Shown here piece after piece: positions 18,246 to 27,337 of a stretch of DNA of 64,000 nt; position 1 is the first letter of the stretch; each line of letters begins with the position of its first letter. Position numbers and translations under genes: made by a program. The notes below the pieces were generated by a model that saw only the letters and a list, made by a program, of their open reading frames with translations, was not told the DNA's origin and ran no database searches. This stretch comes from an uncultured Litoreibacter sp. (GTDB lineage Bacteria > Pseudomonadota > Alphaproteobacteria > Rhodobacterales > Rhodobacteraceae). The stretch spans positions 1,974,001 through 2,038,000 of the forward strand of contig CANLUY010000001.1 in the NCBI GenBank assembly GCA_947494435.1, written 5' to 3'.

Positions 18246-18712
18246 GCAAGCTGATCCATGTCGAAATAGACGATGCAGGGTTACCAACCCCCACGCCTGA
18301 GATCGAGCAAGAGCGCAAAGTCGCGATCTTTGATCTGCTCGAAGACAACAGCTTCGAGATCCCGCGTGACGATGTGCCAGACGGTCCTTACCGCTTGGGA
18401 TTGGCTATTCGCGAACGTCGTTTGGTCTTTGATGTACAGACAGAGGCCAAAGACCCTGCAGCCGAATTCCATCTCTCCCTCGGGCCATTCAGGCAGGTCG
18501 TGAAGGATTACTTCCAGATTTGCGAAAGCTATTTCGACGCGGTCAAAAAGCTGCCGCCCAGCCAGATCGAGGCAATCGATATGGGCCGCCGCGGTATCCA
18601 CAACGAAGGCGCGCGCGTTTTGCAGGAACGCCTTGAAGGTAAGGCGGAGATTGATATCGACACGGCCCGCCGCCTTTTCACGCTTATTTGCGTCTTGCAT
18701 TTCGGGGGTTGA
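18242..18712 (+). CDS. UPF0262 family protein
   Basis: The 156-aa protein matches the UPF0262 family: TPEIEQERKVAIFDLLEDN near the start, PYRLGLAIRERRLVFD, LGPFRQVVKDYF, and the C-terminal ARRLFTLICVLH. The family is largely confined to alphaproteobacteria and has no known function. It is translationally coupled to hisD (ATGA overlap) and lies five bases before the phosphatase gene. It has neither a signal peptide nor a membrane helix. Confidence 0.88.
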   Translation: MSKLIHVEIDDAGLPTPTPEIEQERKVAIFDLLEDNSFEIPRDDVPDGPYRLGLAIRERRLVFDVQTEAKDPAAEFHLSLGPFRQVVKDYFQICESYFDAVKKLPPSQIEAIDMGRRGIHNEGARVLQERLEGKAEIDIDTARRLFTLICVLHFGG

Positions 18713-18716
18713 GGCG

Positions 18717-19172
18717 GTGAGCAAGGACCTTCCACAATCGGTTCTGTTTTGCTGCGATCACAATGCCGTCCGTTCGCCTATGGCCGAAGGGATGATGAAG
18801 AAATTTTACGGCACGGACATTTACGTCCAGTCGGCTGGTGTGAAGAACGACCTCGATATTGACGGCTTCTCCGTCGCAGTTTGTGCGGAAATAGATGTGG
18901 AACTGAACCGCCATCGCACGCGGTCGTTTGAGGAGATGCAGGAATGGGGCGATGACCTGTCCGGCTTCGATTTGATCATCGCGCTCAGTCCGGCCTCTCA
19001 AAGGCAAGCGCTTGAATTGACGCGGTTCTTTCATCTGGAAGTGGAGTACTGGCCGATCCTTGATCCGACGGGACTAGGTGAAGGTCGGGAAGAGAAGCTA
19101 AATTCCTACCGTCAGGCGCGCGATCAGATCAAGACGCGGATTGAGCAGCGGTTCGGGGGCAAAACGGTCTAG
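18717..19172 (+). CDS. Low-molecular-weight protein-tyrosine-phosphatase family protein
   Basis: The 151-aa protein starts at GTG 18717 behind GAGGCG, five bases after the UPF0262 stop. The phosphate-binding loop is C13-DHNAV-R19, which keeps CX5R but departs from the usual C-x-GN-x-CRS pattern. A DPTG acid loop lies near residue 118, as expected for the family. It may hydrolyse phosphotyrosine or bind another oxyanion (arsenate reductase-like members share the fold). It is the last gene of the murA-hisD block before the acetyltransferase. Confidence 0.82.
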   Translation: MSKDLPQSVLFCCDHNAVRSPMAEGMMKKFYGTDIYVQSAGVKNDLDIDGFSVAVCAEIDVELNRHRTRSFEEMQEWGDDLSGFDLIIALSPASQRQALELTRFFHLEVEYWPILDPTGLGEGREEKLNSYRQARDQIKTRIEQRFGGKTV

Positions 19173-19269
19173 GCTCGTCAAATTGGCCAGTCGCACCTCT
19201 TCGTTTGGGGGCAATTGACTGGGACCGCTCGTTTCAGCAAGTTTTTTATATTCGGGCGAGGAATTCAAA

Positions 19270-19788
19270 ATGACACACGTAGCTGTTCGGCTGGCAAGCA
19301 GCGGAGACGATATTGAAGCGGTACGTAGGCTGTGCCGAGAATGGTTGGAGTGGCACTGGGAAAACTACCCGTCTGATTGGCCCCGAGGCGACGATCACCC
19401 GATGGACCCAGCGGGTTTTGAGGCCACATTGAAGAATTTACACGTCCTGCACGAACGACCATTGGGCGGAATTTTCATTGCATTGGTAGATGGCAAGCCG
19501 ATGGGATGCATCATGTACAGTCAGGCCAGCCCAGGCTCGGCAGAGTTCAATCGAATGTTTGTAAGTCCGGCTGGGCGCGGTCACGGTCTAGGTCGTAAAC
19601 TACTAGACCATATGTTTAAGCAGATGGTGGCGGATGGGTATGCGCGCGTCTTCTACTCATCCGCGACATTTCTAACGCATGCTCGCGCGATGTATGAAGA
19701 TGCGGGGTTTGTTCCAATGCCGCACCCAGAAGGCTTCCCTGATGAATGGCGCGACAAGGTTTACTTCATGGAGCGTTCACTTGCCTGA
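19270..19788 (+). CDS. GNAT family N-acetyltransferase
   Basis: The 172-aa protein has the GNAT core: a beta-strand FIALVDGKPMGCIMYS, MFVSPAGRGHGLGRKLLDHMF as the acetyl-CoA binding motif A (about residues 99-119), and the C-terminal AMYEDAGFVPMPH. Substrate unknown. A GAGGAA site precedes ATG 19270. It interrupts the hisD...infA order normally seen in relatives, and is followed by a 551-base gap, so it may be an insertion into the block. Codon usage looks somewhat more AT-rich than its neighbours. Confidence 0.85.
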   Translation: MTHVAVRLASSGDDIEAVRRLCREWLEWHWENYPSDWPRGDDHPMDPAGFEATLKNLHVLHERPLGGIFIALVDGKPMGCIMYSQASPGSAEFNRMFVSPAGRGHGLGRKLLDHMFKQMVADGYARVFYSSATFLTHARAMYEDAGFVPMPHPEGFPDEWRDKVYFMERSLA

Positions 19789-20339
19789 TATCAGGAATTA
19801 CGTGGTTGGGCATTGTTCATGTCAGGAATAGCAGACTTCCATACGCAGCGCAGCATTCGGTAAACTGCACTCATCAACGGGTTTAGTCTCCCACATTGAA
19901 TTTTAGAGAACACCAAGTGGAATTTCACCGGCTGTTGTCCGGCATACTGTCATTCCAATGGGTTGGGCCGTCGTCCCGCATTGGATCGGGCGACGGTGTG
20001 CGTTTCTCAGGGTAGAAGTAATATGAAGAAAGGCGGCGCCGCCATTTTGGCCTTGCCGGACAGGGATTTTATCCCCCGCACCCTTTTGAGCCGCTTGAGG
20101 CCCCGATCACATGTGATTTCAGGTGAGCGCTGGATAGCAGGGGATCGCCCCGCGCCGCACGCTCCGAAACCAAGTTTTGACGTCGGAATGTGATGTAAAT
20201 CAGAATACTAAACGTGGCGTAACGGGCGCGCGCGGTCACGCAAGGGTCATCGCAACGCTTTTCTCCTTGAAAAACCCCCTGAACCGGCCCATTTAGTGCC
20301 ACGCCGTCAGTTGAGACGGGAAACTACTATGGAGTGAAC
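19789..20339. other. 551-base intergenic region before infA
   Basis: No gene with convincing signals. A hairpin pairs CCGTCG-T-CCCG (19968-19978) with CGGGCGACGG (19987-19996). A 12-base palindrome GGCGGCGCCGCC lies near 20032. A candidate infA promoter follows at 20177-20206. A 56-codon frame at 20023-20193 was judged noise. Confidence 0.55.
20177..20206 (+). promoter_or_regulatory. Candidate infA promoter
   Basis: TTGACG (20177-20182), an 18-base spacer and CAGAAT (20201-20206). This would give a long leader of about 125 bases before infA. Confidence 0.35.
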
Positions 20340-20558
20340 ATGGCCAAGGAAGAACTGCTCGAATTCCCCGGTGTCGTGAAGGAACTCCTGCCTAACGCGA
20401 CGTTTCGGGTCGAGCTGGAAAACGGCCATGAGATCATCGCACATACGGCAGGCAAGATGCGCAAGAACCGCATCCGTGTTCTTGCAGGCGACAAAGTGCA
20501 GGTCGAGATGACCCCCTATGATCTGACCAAGGGTCGGATTAACTACCGGTTTAAATAG
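20340..20558 (+). CDS. infA: Translation initiation factor IF-1
   Basis: The 72-aa protein is exactly the usual IF-1 length and is an S1-like OB fold: [11 protein letters not shown], the [21 protein letters not shown] core, and the ending [13 protein letters not shown]-1 binds the ribosomal A site and helps IF-2 and IF-3 in initiation. ATG 20340 was chosen over 20334 because it gives the conserved N-terminus and has GGAG six bases ahead. A hairpin begins right at its stop codon, and maf follows after 90 bases. Confidence 0.97.
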   Translation: MAKEELLEFPGVVKELLPNATFRVELENGHEIIAHTAGKMRKNRIRVLAGDKVQVEMTPYDLTKGRINYRFK

Positions 20559-20579
20559 GTTCAAACGCATGTTTGAACC
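20558..20579 (+). repeat. Perfect hairpin at the infA stop codon
   Basis: GGTTCAAAC (20558-20566), loop GCAT, GTTTGAACC (20571-20579). The first G is the last base of the infA stop. No T run follows, so it is more likely a 3' stabiliser or pause than a classical terminator. Confidence 0.6.
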
Positions 20580-20648
20580 AGTGCGGGGAAAGTGGTTTGC
20601 TGAACGCAAATTGCGGCCCGACACCCGGTTGCGCAACTGGGCGCTGCT

Positions 20649-21239
20649 ATGACCGCACGCGAAGCTGACCCAAACCTCAAGCTGGTCTTGGGGTCGGGGT
20701 CTCCACGCCGTTTAGAATTGCTCGCACAGCTTGGTGTTGTGCCCGCAGACGTTCGGCCTCCCGATATTGACGAGACGCCACTGAAGGCCGAACTGCCACG
20801 CGCCTATTGTGCCCGTATCGCGCGCGGCAAGGCAGAAGCGATCGCATTGGCCAGTGATGAGGTTGCTTTATGCGCGGACACCACTGTCGCTTTGGGCCGT
20901 CGGATTATGGGCAAGCCTGCGGATGAAAAAGAGGCGGCACAATTTTTGCTGGCTTTATCCGGACGCAGACATCGCGTGATCACCTCAGTCGTTGTGAAAC
21001 GCGGAACAGATTTCTGGGCTAAGGATGTTGTGACGGCTGTAAAAATGAAAAACCTCAGTGATGAAGAGCTGAACGGATATCTCGCCTCAGACGATTGGCG
21101 GGGCAAAGCGGGCGGTTATGCGATCCAAGGTCCTGCGGGCGCGCTTATCCCGTGGATCCAAGGGAGTTACACAGGCGTGGTTGGACTGCCGGTGGCAGAA
21201 GCAGCCTCGTTGTTGCGCACAGCGGGATATGTCGTGTGA
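20649..21239 (+). CDS. maf: Maf family nucleoside triphosphate pyrophosphatase
   Basis: The 196-aa protein has the Maf signatures: [18 protein letters not shown] at the N-terminus (SxSPRR motif), [16 protein letters not shown] near the centre, [11 protein letters not shown], and [13 protein letters not shown]. Maf proteins hydrolyse modified or excess nucleoside triphosphates (dTTP/UTP or m7GTP types) and can affect septum formation. Which subtype cannot be fixed with confidence. Its stop overlaps the GTG of the RNase gene, so the pair is translationally coupled. Confidence 0.92.
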   Translation: MTAREADPNLKLVLGSGSPRRLELLAQLGVVPADVRPPDIDETPLKAELPRAYCARIARGKAEAIALASDEVALCADTTVALGRRIMGKPADEKEAAQFLLALSGRRHRVITSVVVKRGTDFWAKDVVTAVKMKNLSDEELNGYLASDDWRGKAGGYAIQGPAGALIPWIQGSYTGVVGLPVAEAASLLRTAGYVV

Positions 21240-22258
21240 AGGGTCTGCAAATCATACTGGACGAGCTGGACGGGCGGCCTGCAGCTGCTCTGATGTGGGA
21301 CGGTCAGTTGGACGATTTCCTGCTGAGCGCGCCTGATGATGCACCGCCGACACCCGGCTCGATCTTTCGCGCTATCGCGGACCGCCCGATGAAGGGGCAG
21401 GGTGGGATGATGATGAAGCTGCCCGGTGGTCAAATGGCCCTGTTTCGTGGTGCGAAAGGCATTCGCCCGGGCGATGCGTTCTTGGTTCAGGTCACCTCAT
21501 ACGCCGAGGCGGGGAAAGCTGTGCCTGTCACGGACCGTGTGATTTTCAAAGGCCGTTATGTGATCGTGACACCGGGCGCAAAGGGCATCAACGTCTCGCG
21601 CCAAATCCGCGATGAAGAAGAAAAGGTGCGTTTGCTAGATATTTTGCACCGTTTCGAGATGCCCGAAGATGTCGGACTGATCGTGCGTTCAAACGCAGAT
21701 GGTGCAGATGAGGAAGAGATTGCCAACGAAGCGAGCCATTTTCTGGGTCTTGCACAAGCGGTCCTTTCAGATGACAGCCAAGACGCCGAATTGCTCGTCG
21801 ACGGGGGTGACGCGCATGAGATTGCGCAGCGTGACTGGGTTCATTCTGAGACCGCCCACGGGTTCGAAGCGCATGGCGTCCTAGATGCTTTGGCGCTGTT
21901 AGACAGTGATGCAGTTTCCGTCGGAGGGACCACGCTATACATCGAGCCGACACGCGCACTGGTTGCGGTTGATGTGAACACAGGCGGTGATTTCTCTCCA
22001 GCGTCAGGGTTGAAGGCCAATCTGGCCTGTGCGCGGGCATTGCCCCGGCAATTGCGGTGCCGTGGTTTAGGGGGGCAGATCACGCTTGACCTTGCGCCGA
22101 TGGCCAAAAAGGACCGTAAACAATTCGAACAAGCGCTGCGCTCGGCCTTCAAAGCCGATGCGGTTGAGACGGCCTTGGTTGGTTGGACCCCCCTTGGTCA
22201 TTTTGAGCTACAGCGCAAACGCGAACGCTTGCCTTTGCCGAAAGGGATCGCCTTATGA
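21236..22258 (+). CDS. Ribonuclease E/G family protein, short form
   Basis: The 340-aa protein begins at GTG 21236, overlapping the maf stop. It has a reduced N-terminal S1-like part and the conserved catalytic core: [12 protein letters not shown] with D and N matching the Mg-binding residues of RNase E, and [12 protein letters not shown] with the second aspartate. It is shorter than E. coli RNase G (about 490 aa), and no zinc-link CPxCxG motif was seen. It probably trims rRNA or tRNA ends. It overlaps yacG by four bases. Such short RNase G-like proteins next to maf are common in Rhodobacteraceae. Confidence 0.85.
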   Translation: MKGLQIILDELDGRPAAALMWDGQLDDFLLSAPDDAPPTPGSIFRAIADRPMKGQGGMMMKLPGGQMALFRGAKGIRPGDAFLVQVTSYAEAGKAVPVTDRVIFKGRYVIVTPGAKGINVSRQIRDEEEKVRLLDILHRFEMPEDVGLIVRSNADGADEEEIANEASHFLGLAQAVLSDDSQDAELLVDGGDAHEIAQRDWVHSETAHGFEAHGVLDALALLDSDAVSVGGTTLYIEPTRALVAVDVNTGGDFSPASGLKANLACARALPRQLRCRGLGGQITLDLAPMAKKDRKQFEQALRSAFKADAVETALVGWTPLGHFELQRKRERLPLPKGIAL

Positions 22259-22461
22259 GTTGCCCGATGTGTTCCAAAGAGACGGACAAGAAATACCGCC
22301 CGTTTTGTTCAAAACGATGCGCGGATTTGGACTTGGGCAAATGGATGAGCGGCGATTATGCGGTGGCCAGTCAAGACGAAGATGACGCGGATGAACTGGT
22401 CCAAGAGCTTGATCGCGCGATGCGTGAACGTGCTGAAGAGGATACCTCCAAACTGCACTAG
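22255..22461 (+). CDS. yacG: DNA gyrase inhibitor YacG
   Basis: The 68-aa protein has the YacG treble-clef zinc finger with C3, C6, C18 and C22 (SCPMCSK and PFCSKRCADLDLGKW). The acidic C-terminal half is longer than needed for zinc binding. In E. coli YacG binds GyrB and blocks DNA binding by gyrase. It overlaps the RNase gene by four bases and is the last gene before tRNA-Phe. Confidence 0.92.
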   Translation: MSCPMCSKETDKKYRPFCSKRCADLDLGKWMSGDYAVASQDEDDADELVQELDRAMRERAEEDTSKLH

Positions 22462-22493
22462 TTACGTGCTTTGTCTTTTTCGACAATCGCCTC

Positions 22494-22522
22494 TGGACAG
22501 GCCGAAGGCGCTGGCCTAAATA
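22494..22522 (+). promoter_or_regulatory. Candidate promoter of tRNA-Phe
   Basis: TGGACA (22494-22499), 17 bases, TAAATA (22517-22522), about 40 bases ahead of the tRNA. Confidence 0.45.
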
Positions 22523-22563
22523 GGCGCACGTTCGCAGGCAAACACCCTATGCGAACGCCCGGT

Positions 22564-22638
22564 GCCCGGGTAGCTCAGGGGTAGAGCAGTGGATTGAAAA
22601 TCCTCGTGTCGGTGGTTCAAATCCGCCCCTGGGCACCA
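22564..22638 (+). tRNA. tRNA-Phe (anticodon GAA)
   Basis: GCCCGGG pairs with CCTGGGC, the D arm is TAGCTCAGGGGTAGAGCA, the anticodon loop TTGAAAA gives GAA, the T loop is GGTTCAAATCC, and CCA is encoded. Confidence 0.95.
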
Positions 22639-22688
22639 CTTATCTTAGCGTAGAAATCAGCACTTTCCCAGAAGACTGATGTACCGGT

Positions 22689-23837
22689 TTATGCAACCCG
22701 TATCCCTTTGCACCACGCGCCGGTGACAAATGGCACGTCCCCGTCGAGATCGAACATCGTCACATCTGCGCGTTTTCCGATTGTAAGGCTCCCGCGATCC
22801 GACAGGCCGCAGCTTTGTGCAGCGTTGGATGTCACGGTGGCGATCCCTTGCGCCATGTTGTCCCAGAGATGCGCCAGTTGAACCGCGCCTTGCAGCAGTG
22901 ACGCCGGGACATAGTCTGAAGAAAGAATGTCGAGGCGTCCGCGATTTGCGAGATCTTCCGTTGCGACATTGCCTGAGTGGGATCCACCACGCACAAGGTT
23001 GGGGGCACCCATCATGGTTGCAATCCCCGCGTTGTGACACGCCTCAGCCGCCTCAACGGTCGTTGGAAATTCGGCCAGCGTCACGCCGTGGCTTTGGCTA
23101 TGGGTCACTTGCTCAGATGTGGTGTCATCATGGCTGGCGAGGGTCGCGCCGAAGCGTTTGGCGGCGGCAACCGTTGCAGCTTCGTGCTTTGCTCCCAGCT
23201 TTTCCTGCAAGGCGTAAAGGAATTCGATGTACTCTCCAAACCCCTCCCGCGACAGACCGTTCTTCCCACATACATAATCTTCAAACTTCTGGAGATCGCG
23301 GAACTGCCGCTGACCCGGTGTGTGATCCATCATTGAGACAATCCCGACCGTGTCATCGGGTCCAAACTCCGCCAATTCATCCGCCAAAGTTTCGGAGCAA
23401 ATCTCAGCGCGCAGATGGATGTGGTGGCTGATCTTCAGGATGCCCCTGCGTCGCATTGCCAATAGCTCATCCGCCATGCTGCGCGCATATTTCGAATAGC
23501 GCCTCTTGCCATTATCCGACACGATTGACCCCACGCGGATCGCGTCAAACACAGTTGTGATGCCAGTGCCTGCCAATTCTCTGTCATGGCCGATAATAGC
23601 GGCTTTATGCGGCCACAAGACTTTGGGGCGAGGCTGCATATGTCGCTCAAGATTGTCGGTGTGCAATTCGATCAGACCGGGGGCCAAGTATTGTCCGTTA
23701 CAGTCTATGGCGGCGTGAGGCACAGTCGCGCCATGGGCAATATCTTCAATTTGTCCGCCTCGCAGAATAATCGAGCCGCGAATGACCTCATCGGGTAAAA
23801 CCAGTCTGGCATTTGCAAGGATTGTTTCATTGGTCAT
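22689..23837 (-). CDS. phnM: PhnM, alpha-D-ribose 1-methylphosphonate 5-triphosphate diphosphatase
   Basis: The 382-aa amidohydrolase-fold protein has the PhnM metal motif LIELHTDNLERHMQPRP near residue 56 and the later SHDDTT and SSDYVPASLL motifs of the family. PhnM removes pyrophosphate from the ribose-phosphonate triphosphate made by the C-P lyase system. I chose the start giving MTNETILANARLVLPDE; an alternative ATG eight codons earlier (23861) is possible. No other phn genes lie in the window except the divergent DUF1045 gene. The rest of the C-P lyase operon may be elsewhere. Confidence 0.9.
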   Translation of the reverse strand: MTNETILANARLVLPDEVIRGSIILRGGQIEDIAHGATVPHAAIDCNGQYLAPGLIELHTDNLERHMQPRPKVLWPHKAAIIGHDRELAGTGITTVFDAIRVGSIVSDNGKRRYSKYARSMADELLAMRRRGILKISHHIHLRAEICSETLADELAEFGPDDTVGIVSMMDHTPGQRQFRDLQKFEDYVCGKNGLSREGFGEYIEFLYALQEKLGAKHEAATVAAAKRFGATLASHDDTTSEQVTHSQSHGVTLAEFPTTVEAAEACHNAGIATMMGAPNLVRGGSHSGNVATEDLANRGRLDILSSDYVPASLLQGAVQLAHLWDNMAQGIATVTSNAAQSCGLSDRGSLTIGKRADVTMFDLDGDVPFVTGAWCKGIRVA

Positions 23838-23892
23838 GTCTGTGTCACGCTTCTTTGGCATCGCAGCACTGTGTCAGAAGAGGGAATGACCT

Positions 23893-24567
23893 ATGTTTGA
23901 ACGATACGCAATCTATGTCACGCCCCAAGGCGAATTCGCCGCGCGGGGCGCCGCATGGCTTGGCTGGGATGTGCAGGCCGGGTGCGCTGTTGATCACCCT
24001 CAGATCGAGGGTCTTGATGTCGCGAGTTTGACACAAGCGCCCAGAAAATACGGGCTGCACGGAACCATCAAGCCCCCGTTTTTTCTGGCAGATGGGATGT
24101 CGGTTGATGCGTTGCAGCAGGCTGTGGCGGCAGTGGCGGCGGATCTTCCGCCCCTTCACCTCGACGGTCTTGAAGTACGCGCGCTGGCTGGATTTGTTGC
24201 ACTGACACCTGTCGGAGATCAGACCGCCTTGGCGAGGATGGCGGCGCTAGTTGTCACACAGCTGGACGAGTTTCGTGCCCCACCATGTGCGCAAGAACTG
24301 GCGCGCCGCCGGAAATTACCGTTGAGTGCTGCGCAAGAGCAGCATTTGGAAAAATGGGGATACCCTTATGTGATGGACCAGTTTCGTTTCCATATCACGC
24401 TTACCGGCAAAGTCACGGATGCTGCGCGTTTGCGCGCGCCAGTTGCTGCGCATTTTGATCCTGTTTTGCCACGCCCGTTTGATGTGACAAGCCTGACGCT
24501 CGTCGGCCAAGACAGTGCGGGTATGTTTCATGAAATCCACCGCTATCCGCTTTCCGGTGGAAATTGA
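23893..24567 (+). CDS. DUF1045 2H-phosphoesterase-like phosphonate metabolism protein
   Basis: The 224-aa protein belongs to the DUF1045 family, tied to phosphonate operons (TIGR03223-type). It carries two HxT motifs of 2H phosphoesterases, HGTI near residue 56 and HITL near residue 167, which likely form one active site for a cyclic phosphate. It is divergent from phnM with 55 bases between start codons, so both may share a regulatory region. A cyclic ribose phosphate from C-P lyase is a plausible substrate, but that is inference. Confidence 0.87.
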   Translation: MFERYAIYVTPQGEFAARGAAWLGWDVQAGCAVDHPQIEGLDVASLTQAPRKYGLHGTIKPPFFLADGMSVDALQQAVAAVAADLPPLHLDGLEVRALAGFVALTPVGDQTALARMAALVVTQLDEFRAPPCAQELARRRKLPLSAAQEQHLEKWGYPYVMDQFRFHITLTGKVTDAARLRAPVAAHFDPVLPRPFDVTSLTLVGQDSAGMFHEIHRYPLSGGN

Positions 24568-24637
24568 CGAACCTCGTCCGATCCTGACCATCTAACAAAG
24601 TCTCGCGGTTGGCGGCCGTCTTGGGTTATGGACTGAT

Positions 24638-25258
24638 ATGATTTTTATCTTCGATCTTGACGGCACTCTGACCCAGCAGGAAACGCTGCCTCTGATTGCA
24701 GCTAAGTTCGGAAAGTCAGGCGAGATCGAAGCGCTGACGCGAGAGGCTGTCTCAGGTGTCGCGCCCTTCGAGCAGAATTTCATAAGGCGCGTTCAACAGC
24801 TTGGTACCTGCCCAGTTTCAGAGGTGTCGAATCTACTCGGCGGTGTATCTTGCTTTGAAAACCTCAAAGCGTTTATTCGCACGTATTCCGATCAATGCGT
24901 GATTGCGACGGGTAATCTTGATGTTTGGATTGAGCAACTCGTGGCTGGGTTCGGGTGCCCTGTCTTTTCTTCGACCTCTCAAAAACATGACGATGGGTCA
25001 GTCTCTGTCTTGAAGGTCTTACGAAAGGAAGACGTCGTTCGGCGCTATCAAGACCAAGGTCACCGCGTTGTGTTTATCGGAGATGGCGCAAATGATGTGG
25101 TTGCGATGCAAATGGCCGACGTGGCGATCGCCTGCGGGTTTTTACGTCCGGCAGAGCCCTGCGTGACGGCGGTCTGCGATGTTACAGTCCAAAGCGAAGA
25201 TGCGTTGTTGCGAGAACTCTCTATACTGGTCAAAGACAGCTTTTCGAACGTTATATAA
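24638..25258 (+). CDS. HAD family phosphatase, phosphoserine phosphatase-like
   Basis: The 206-aa protein has HAD motif I FDLDGTLT (D6, D8), motif II VIATGN, and motif IV GDGANDV near residue 148, with ADVAIACG after it. This layout fits the HAD-IB subgroup, which includes phosphoserine phosphatase and MtnX-like enzymes. No substrate can be assigned. It is a single gene, convergent with the deacylase, their 3' ends overlapping by eight bases. Confidence 0.82.
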   Translation: MIFIFDLDGTLTQQETLPLIAAKFGKSGEIEALTREAVSGVAPFEQNFIRRVQQLGTCPVSEVSNLLGGVSCFENLKAFIRTYSDQCVIATGNLDVWIEQLVAGFGCPVFSSTSQKHDDGSVSVLKVLRKEDVVRRYQDQGHRVVFIGDGANDVVAMQMADVAIACGFLRPAEPCVTAVCDVTVQSEDALLRELSILVKDSFSNVI

Positions 25259-26294
25259 TCTCATCTTCGTCAAAAAGCGGGTCCGCTTCCAATTGGGCTG
25301 TCATATCCTCAATCGTCGTTTCCGCCTTTTGCGGAGAGGCGACTTTTGCGATGTGGTAGACGGCATCGCCCTCATTGACGATTGGCATCACAGCGCGACC
25401 TATAATGAGGCCTGCAAAGTCTGCACTGATCTCTATTTCTTCGTCGCCAAACGGGTCGCAAACGGCTGCGAGAACCTCACCTTCCGCAACCACCTCGCCT
25501 TCTTCCTTAAAGGTGCGCAACAAGCCACCCGCCGGTGCGCGCAGCCACTTGGAACTAGAGCAAAGGATAGAAGCGGCCTTCGCCTTGCTGATGCCCTTTC
25601 GCGGCAAGCTTCCCATGTCGTGCATCACCCGCAAAATGCCAGCAACACCCGCGCGGACGGAAAACTCGTCAAAACGCAATCCTTCACCAGCCTCAAACAG
25701 CAAGACATCCACACCTTCGTCGCGCGCAGCCGCCCGTAAAGAACCCTCCCGCAGCGGGGATCGGACGATGGCGGGCGCACCAAACGCTTTGGCGCGGGCG
25801 AGAATAGACGGCGTATCTGGCGAAATACGAATTTGCGGCAGGTTCGTGCGGTTGATCGCGGCAGAATGCAGATCAATGCCAAAATCACATTTTGCCACGA
25901 CGTCTTTGAGAAACATCTGCGCCATACGTGATCCAAGTGATCCGCCTGAGCTTCCTGGAAAACACCGGTTCAGATCCCGACGGTCAGGCAAGTAGCGAGA
26001 GCGGTTGAGAAAGCCAAACGCGTTGACGATCGGGATCACCATTAACGTCCCGCGAAGTGAATTGAGGTTTGGTGTGCGCAGCAGGCGGCGCACGATTTCT
26101 ACACCGATGACCTCATCGCCATGAATACCTGCGCTTACAAACAAGGTTGGCCCGGGGCGTTTCCCGTGAATGACATGAACCGACATGTTGACCGGGGTGT
26201 GGTCAGACAGAGTGCTGATCGGCAGCTCTACCGTTTTGCGAGAACCGGGGGCGATCCGCACCGCGCCCAGTTCAAAATCGTCTCTTTTGGACAT
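25251..26294 (-). CDS. Succinylglutamate desuccinylase/aspartoacylase family zinc deacylase
   Basis: The 347-aa protein has the zinc-peptidase-like motif GIHGDEVIG with H58 and E61, a third ligand H143 in GIDLHSA, and the catalytic glutamate in LLFEAGEG near residue 217. A C-terminal beta-rich domain (about 250-330) looks biotin-carrier-like. Family members cleave amide bonds of acylated amino acids. The gene lies nine bases after rimK, so they form an operon. A role in trimming RimK-added glutamates is attractive but inferred from pairing. Confidence 0.87.
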   Translation of the reverse strand: MSKRDDFELGAVRIAPGSRKTVELPISTLSDHTPVNMSVHVIHGKRPGPTLFVSAGIHGDEVIGVEIVRRLLRTPNLNSLRGTLMVIPIVNAFGFLNRSRYLPDRRDLNRCFPGSSGGSLGSRMAQMFLKDVVAKCDFGIDLHSAAINRTNLPQIRISPDTPSILARAKAFGAPAIVRSPLREGSLRAAARDEGVDVLLFEAGEGLRFDEFSVRAGVAGILRVMHDMGSLPRKGISKAKAASILCSSSKWLRAPAGGLLRTFKEEGEVVAEGEVLAAVCDPFGDEEIEISADFAGLIIGRAVMPIVNEGDAVYHIAKVASPQKAETTIEDMTAQLEADPLFDEDEII

Positions 26295-26303
26295 TGAGGT
26301 GGC

Positions 26304-27209
26304 TTAACCTTTGCCTTTTGTCTTGGTCTTGCCGGGCTTGGCATGTTTTTCGAGGTGATCAATGATCTTACCTGCAATATCAAGCCCTGTTGCCTTCTCG
26401 ACCCCTTCCAGACCCGGCGATGAATTGACCTCCATCACAACCGGACCGTGATTGGCTCGCAGCATATCCACGCCGCATACGGCAAGGCCCATCGACTTGG
26501 CGGCCCGCACGGCCGTTGCACGTTCTTCAGGGCTTATCTTGATGAGTTTGGCGGAGCCACCTCTATGTAGGTTTGAACGGAAATCGCCCTCAGCCCCTGT
26601 GCGCTTCATAGAGGCGATGACCTTGCCACCTACGACGATGGCGCGGATATCTGTACCGCCTGCCTCTTTGATGAATTCCTGTGCCATGATGTTCACATTG
26701 GCCCCGCGGAACGCCTCGATGACGGATTTGGCGGAGCGGCCCGTGTCGGCCAGAACCACACCGATGCCCTGCGTGCCTTCCAAGAGCTTGATCACCACGG
26801 GCGTCCCACCGGCAAGCTCTACAATATCGCCCGCCTTCTTGGCGTCATGCGCAAACGCTGTGACTGGCAGGCCGATCCCGTCGCGTGCCAGCAATTGCAT
26901 CGACCGCAGCTTGTCGCGCGATCGTCCAATGGCGACACTTTCGTTCAAAGGATAAACGCCCATCATCTCGAATTGGCGTAACACGGCGAGGCCGTAAAAT
27001 GTGACGGACGCCCCGATCCGCGGGATGACCGCATCATAGCCCAGCAGTTTCTCACCGTTGTAATAGATTTCGGGCCTGCGCGACGCGATGTTCATATAGC
27101 ATTGCAGGGTGTTGATGATGTCGAGCGTATGCCCTCGCTCTTCCGCGGCTTCCTTTAATCTCTTGTGAGAATAAAGATTGGCGTTGCGTGCGAGCATAGC
27201 AATTTTCAT
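26304..27209 (-). CDS. rimK: RimK-type ATP-grasp ligase (ribosomal protein S6 glutamate ligase-like)
   Basis: The 301-aa protein is RimK-like over its full length: [18 protein letters not shown] at the start, [20 protein letters not shown], the ATP-grasp core [34 protein letters not shown] and the metal site [14 protein letters not shown]. RimK adds glutamates to the C-terminus of ribosomal protein S6 and tunes translation. The length matches E. coli RimK (300 aa). It is the first gene of a two-gene operon with the zinc deacylase. Confidence 0.93.
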   Translation of the reverse strand: MKIAMLARNANLYSHKRLKEAAEERGHTLDIINTLQCYMNIASRRPEIYYNGEKLLGYDAVIPRIGASVTFYGLAVLRQFEMMGVYPLNESVAIGRSRDKLRSMQLLARDGIGLPVTAFAHDAKKAGDIVELAGGTPVVIKLLEGTQGIGVVLADTGRSAKSVIEAFRGANVNIMAQEFIKEAGGTDIRAIVVGGKVIASMKRTGAEGDFRSNLHRGGSAKLIKISPEERATAVRAAKSMGLAVCGVDMLRANHGPVVMEVNSSPGLEGVEKATGLDIAGKIIDHLEKHAKPGKTKTKGKG

Positions 27210-27337
27210 GAGACATCCTTCGCTGAAATGGCGGGCATAAAGAGACAGCCTAGGAGGTTTCGCTCTGAATTGTAAGCGCTTGGTCGCGGAATGAAATTTA
27301 CTCTATCTTAAAGCTCTTTCGCGCAAATATGCAGGTG

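Noticed and set aside
20023-20193. 56-codon frame in the gap before infA (MKKGGAAILALP...)
   Set aside because: Weak ribosome-binding site, arginine/proline-rich composition typical of noise in GC-rich DNA, and overlap with a candidate infA promoter.
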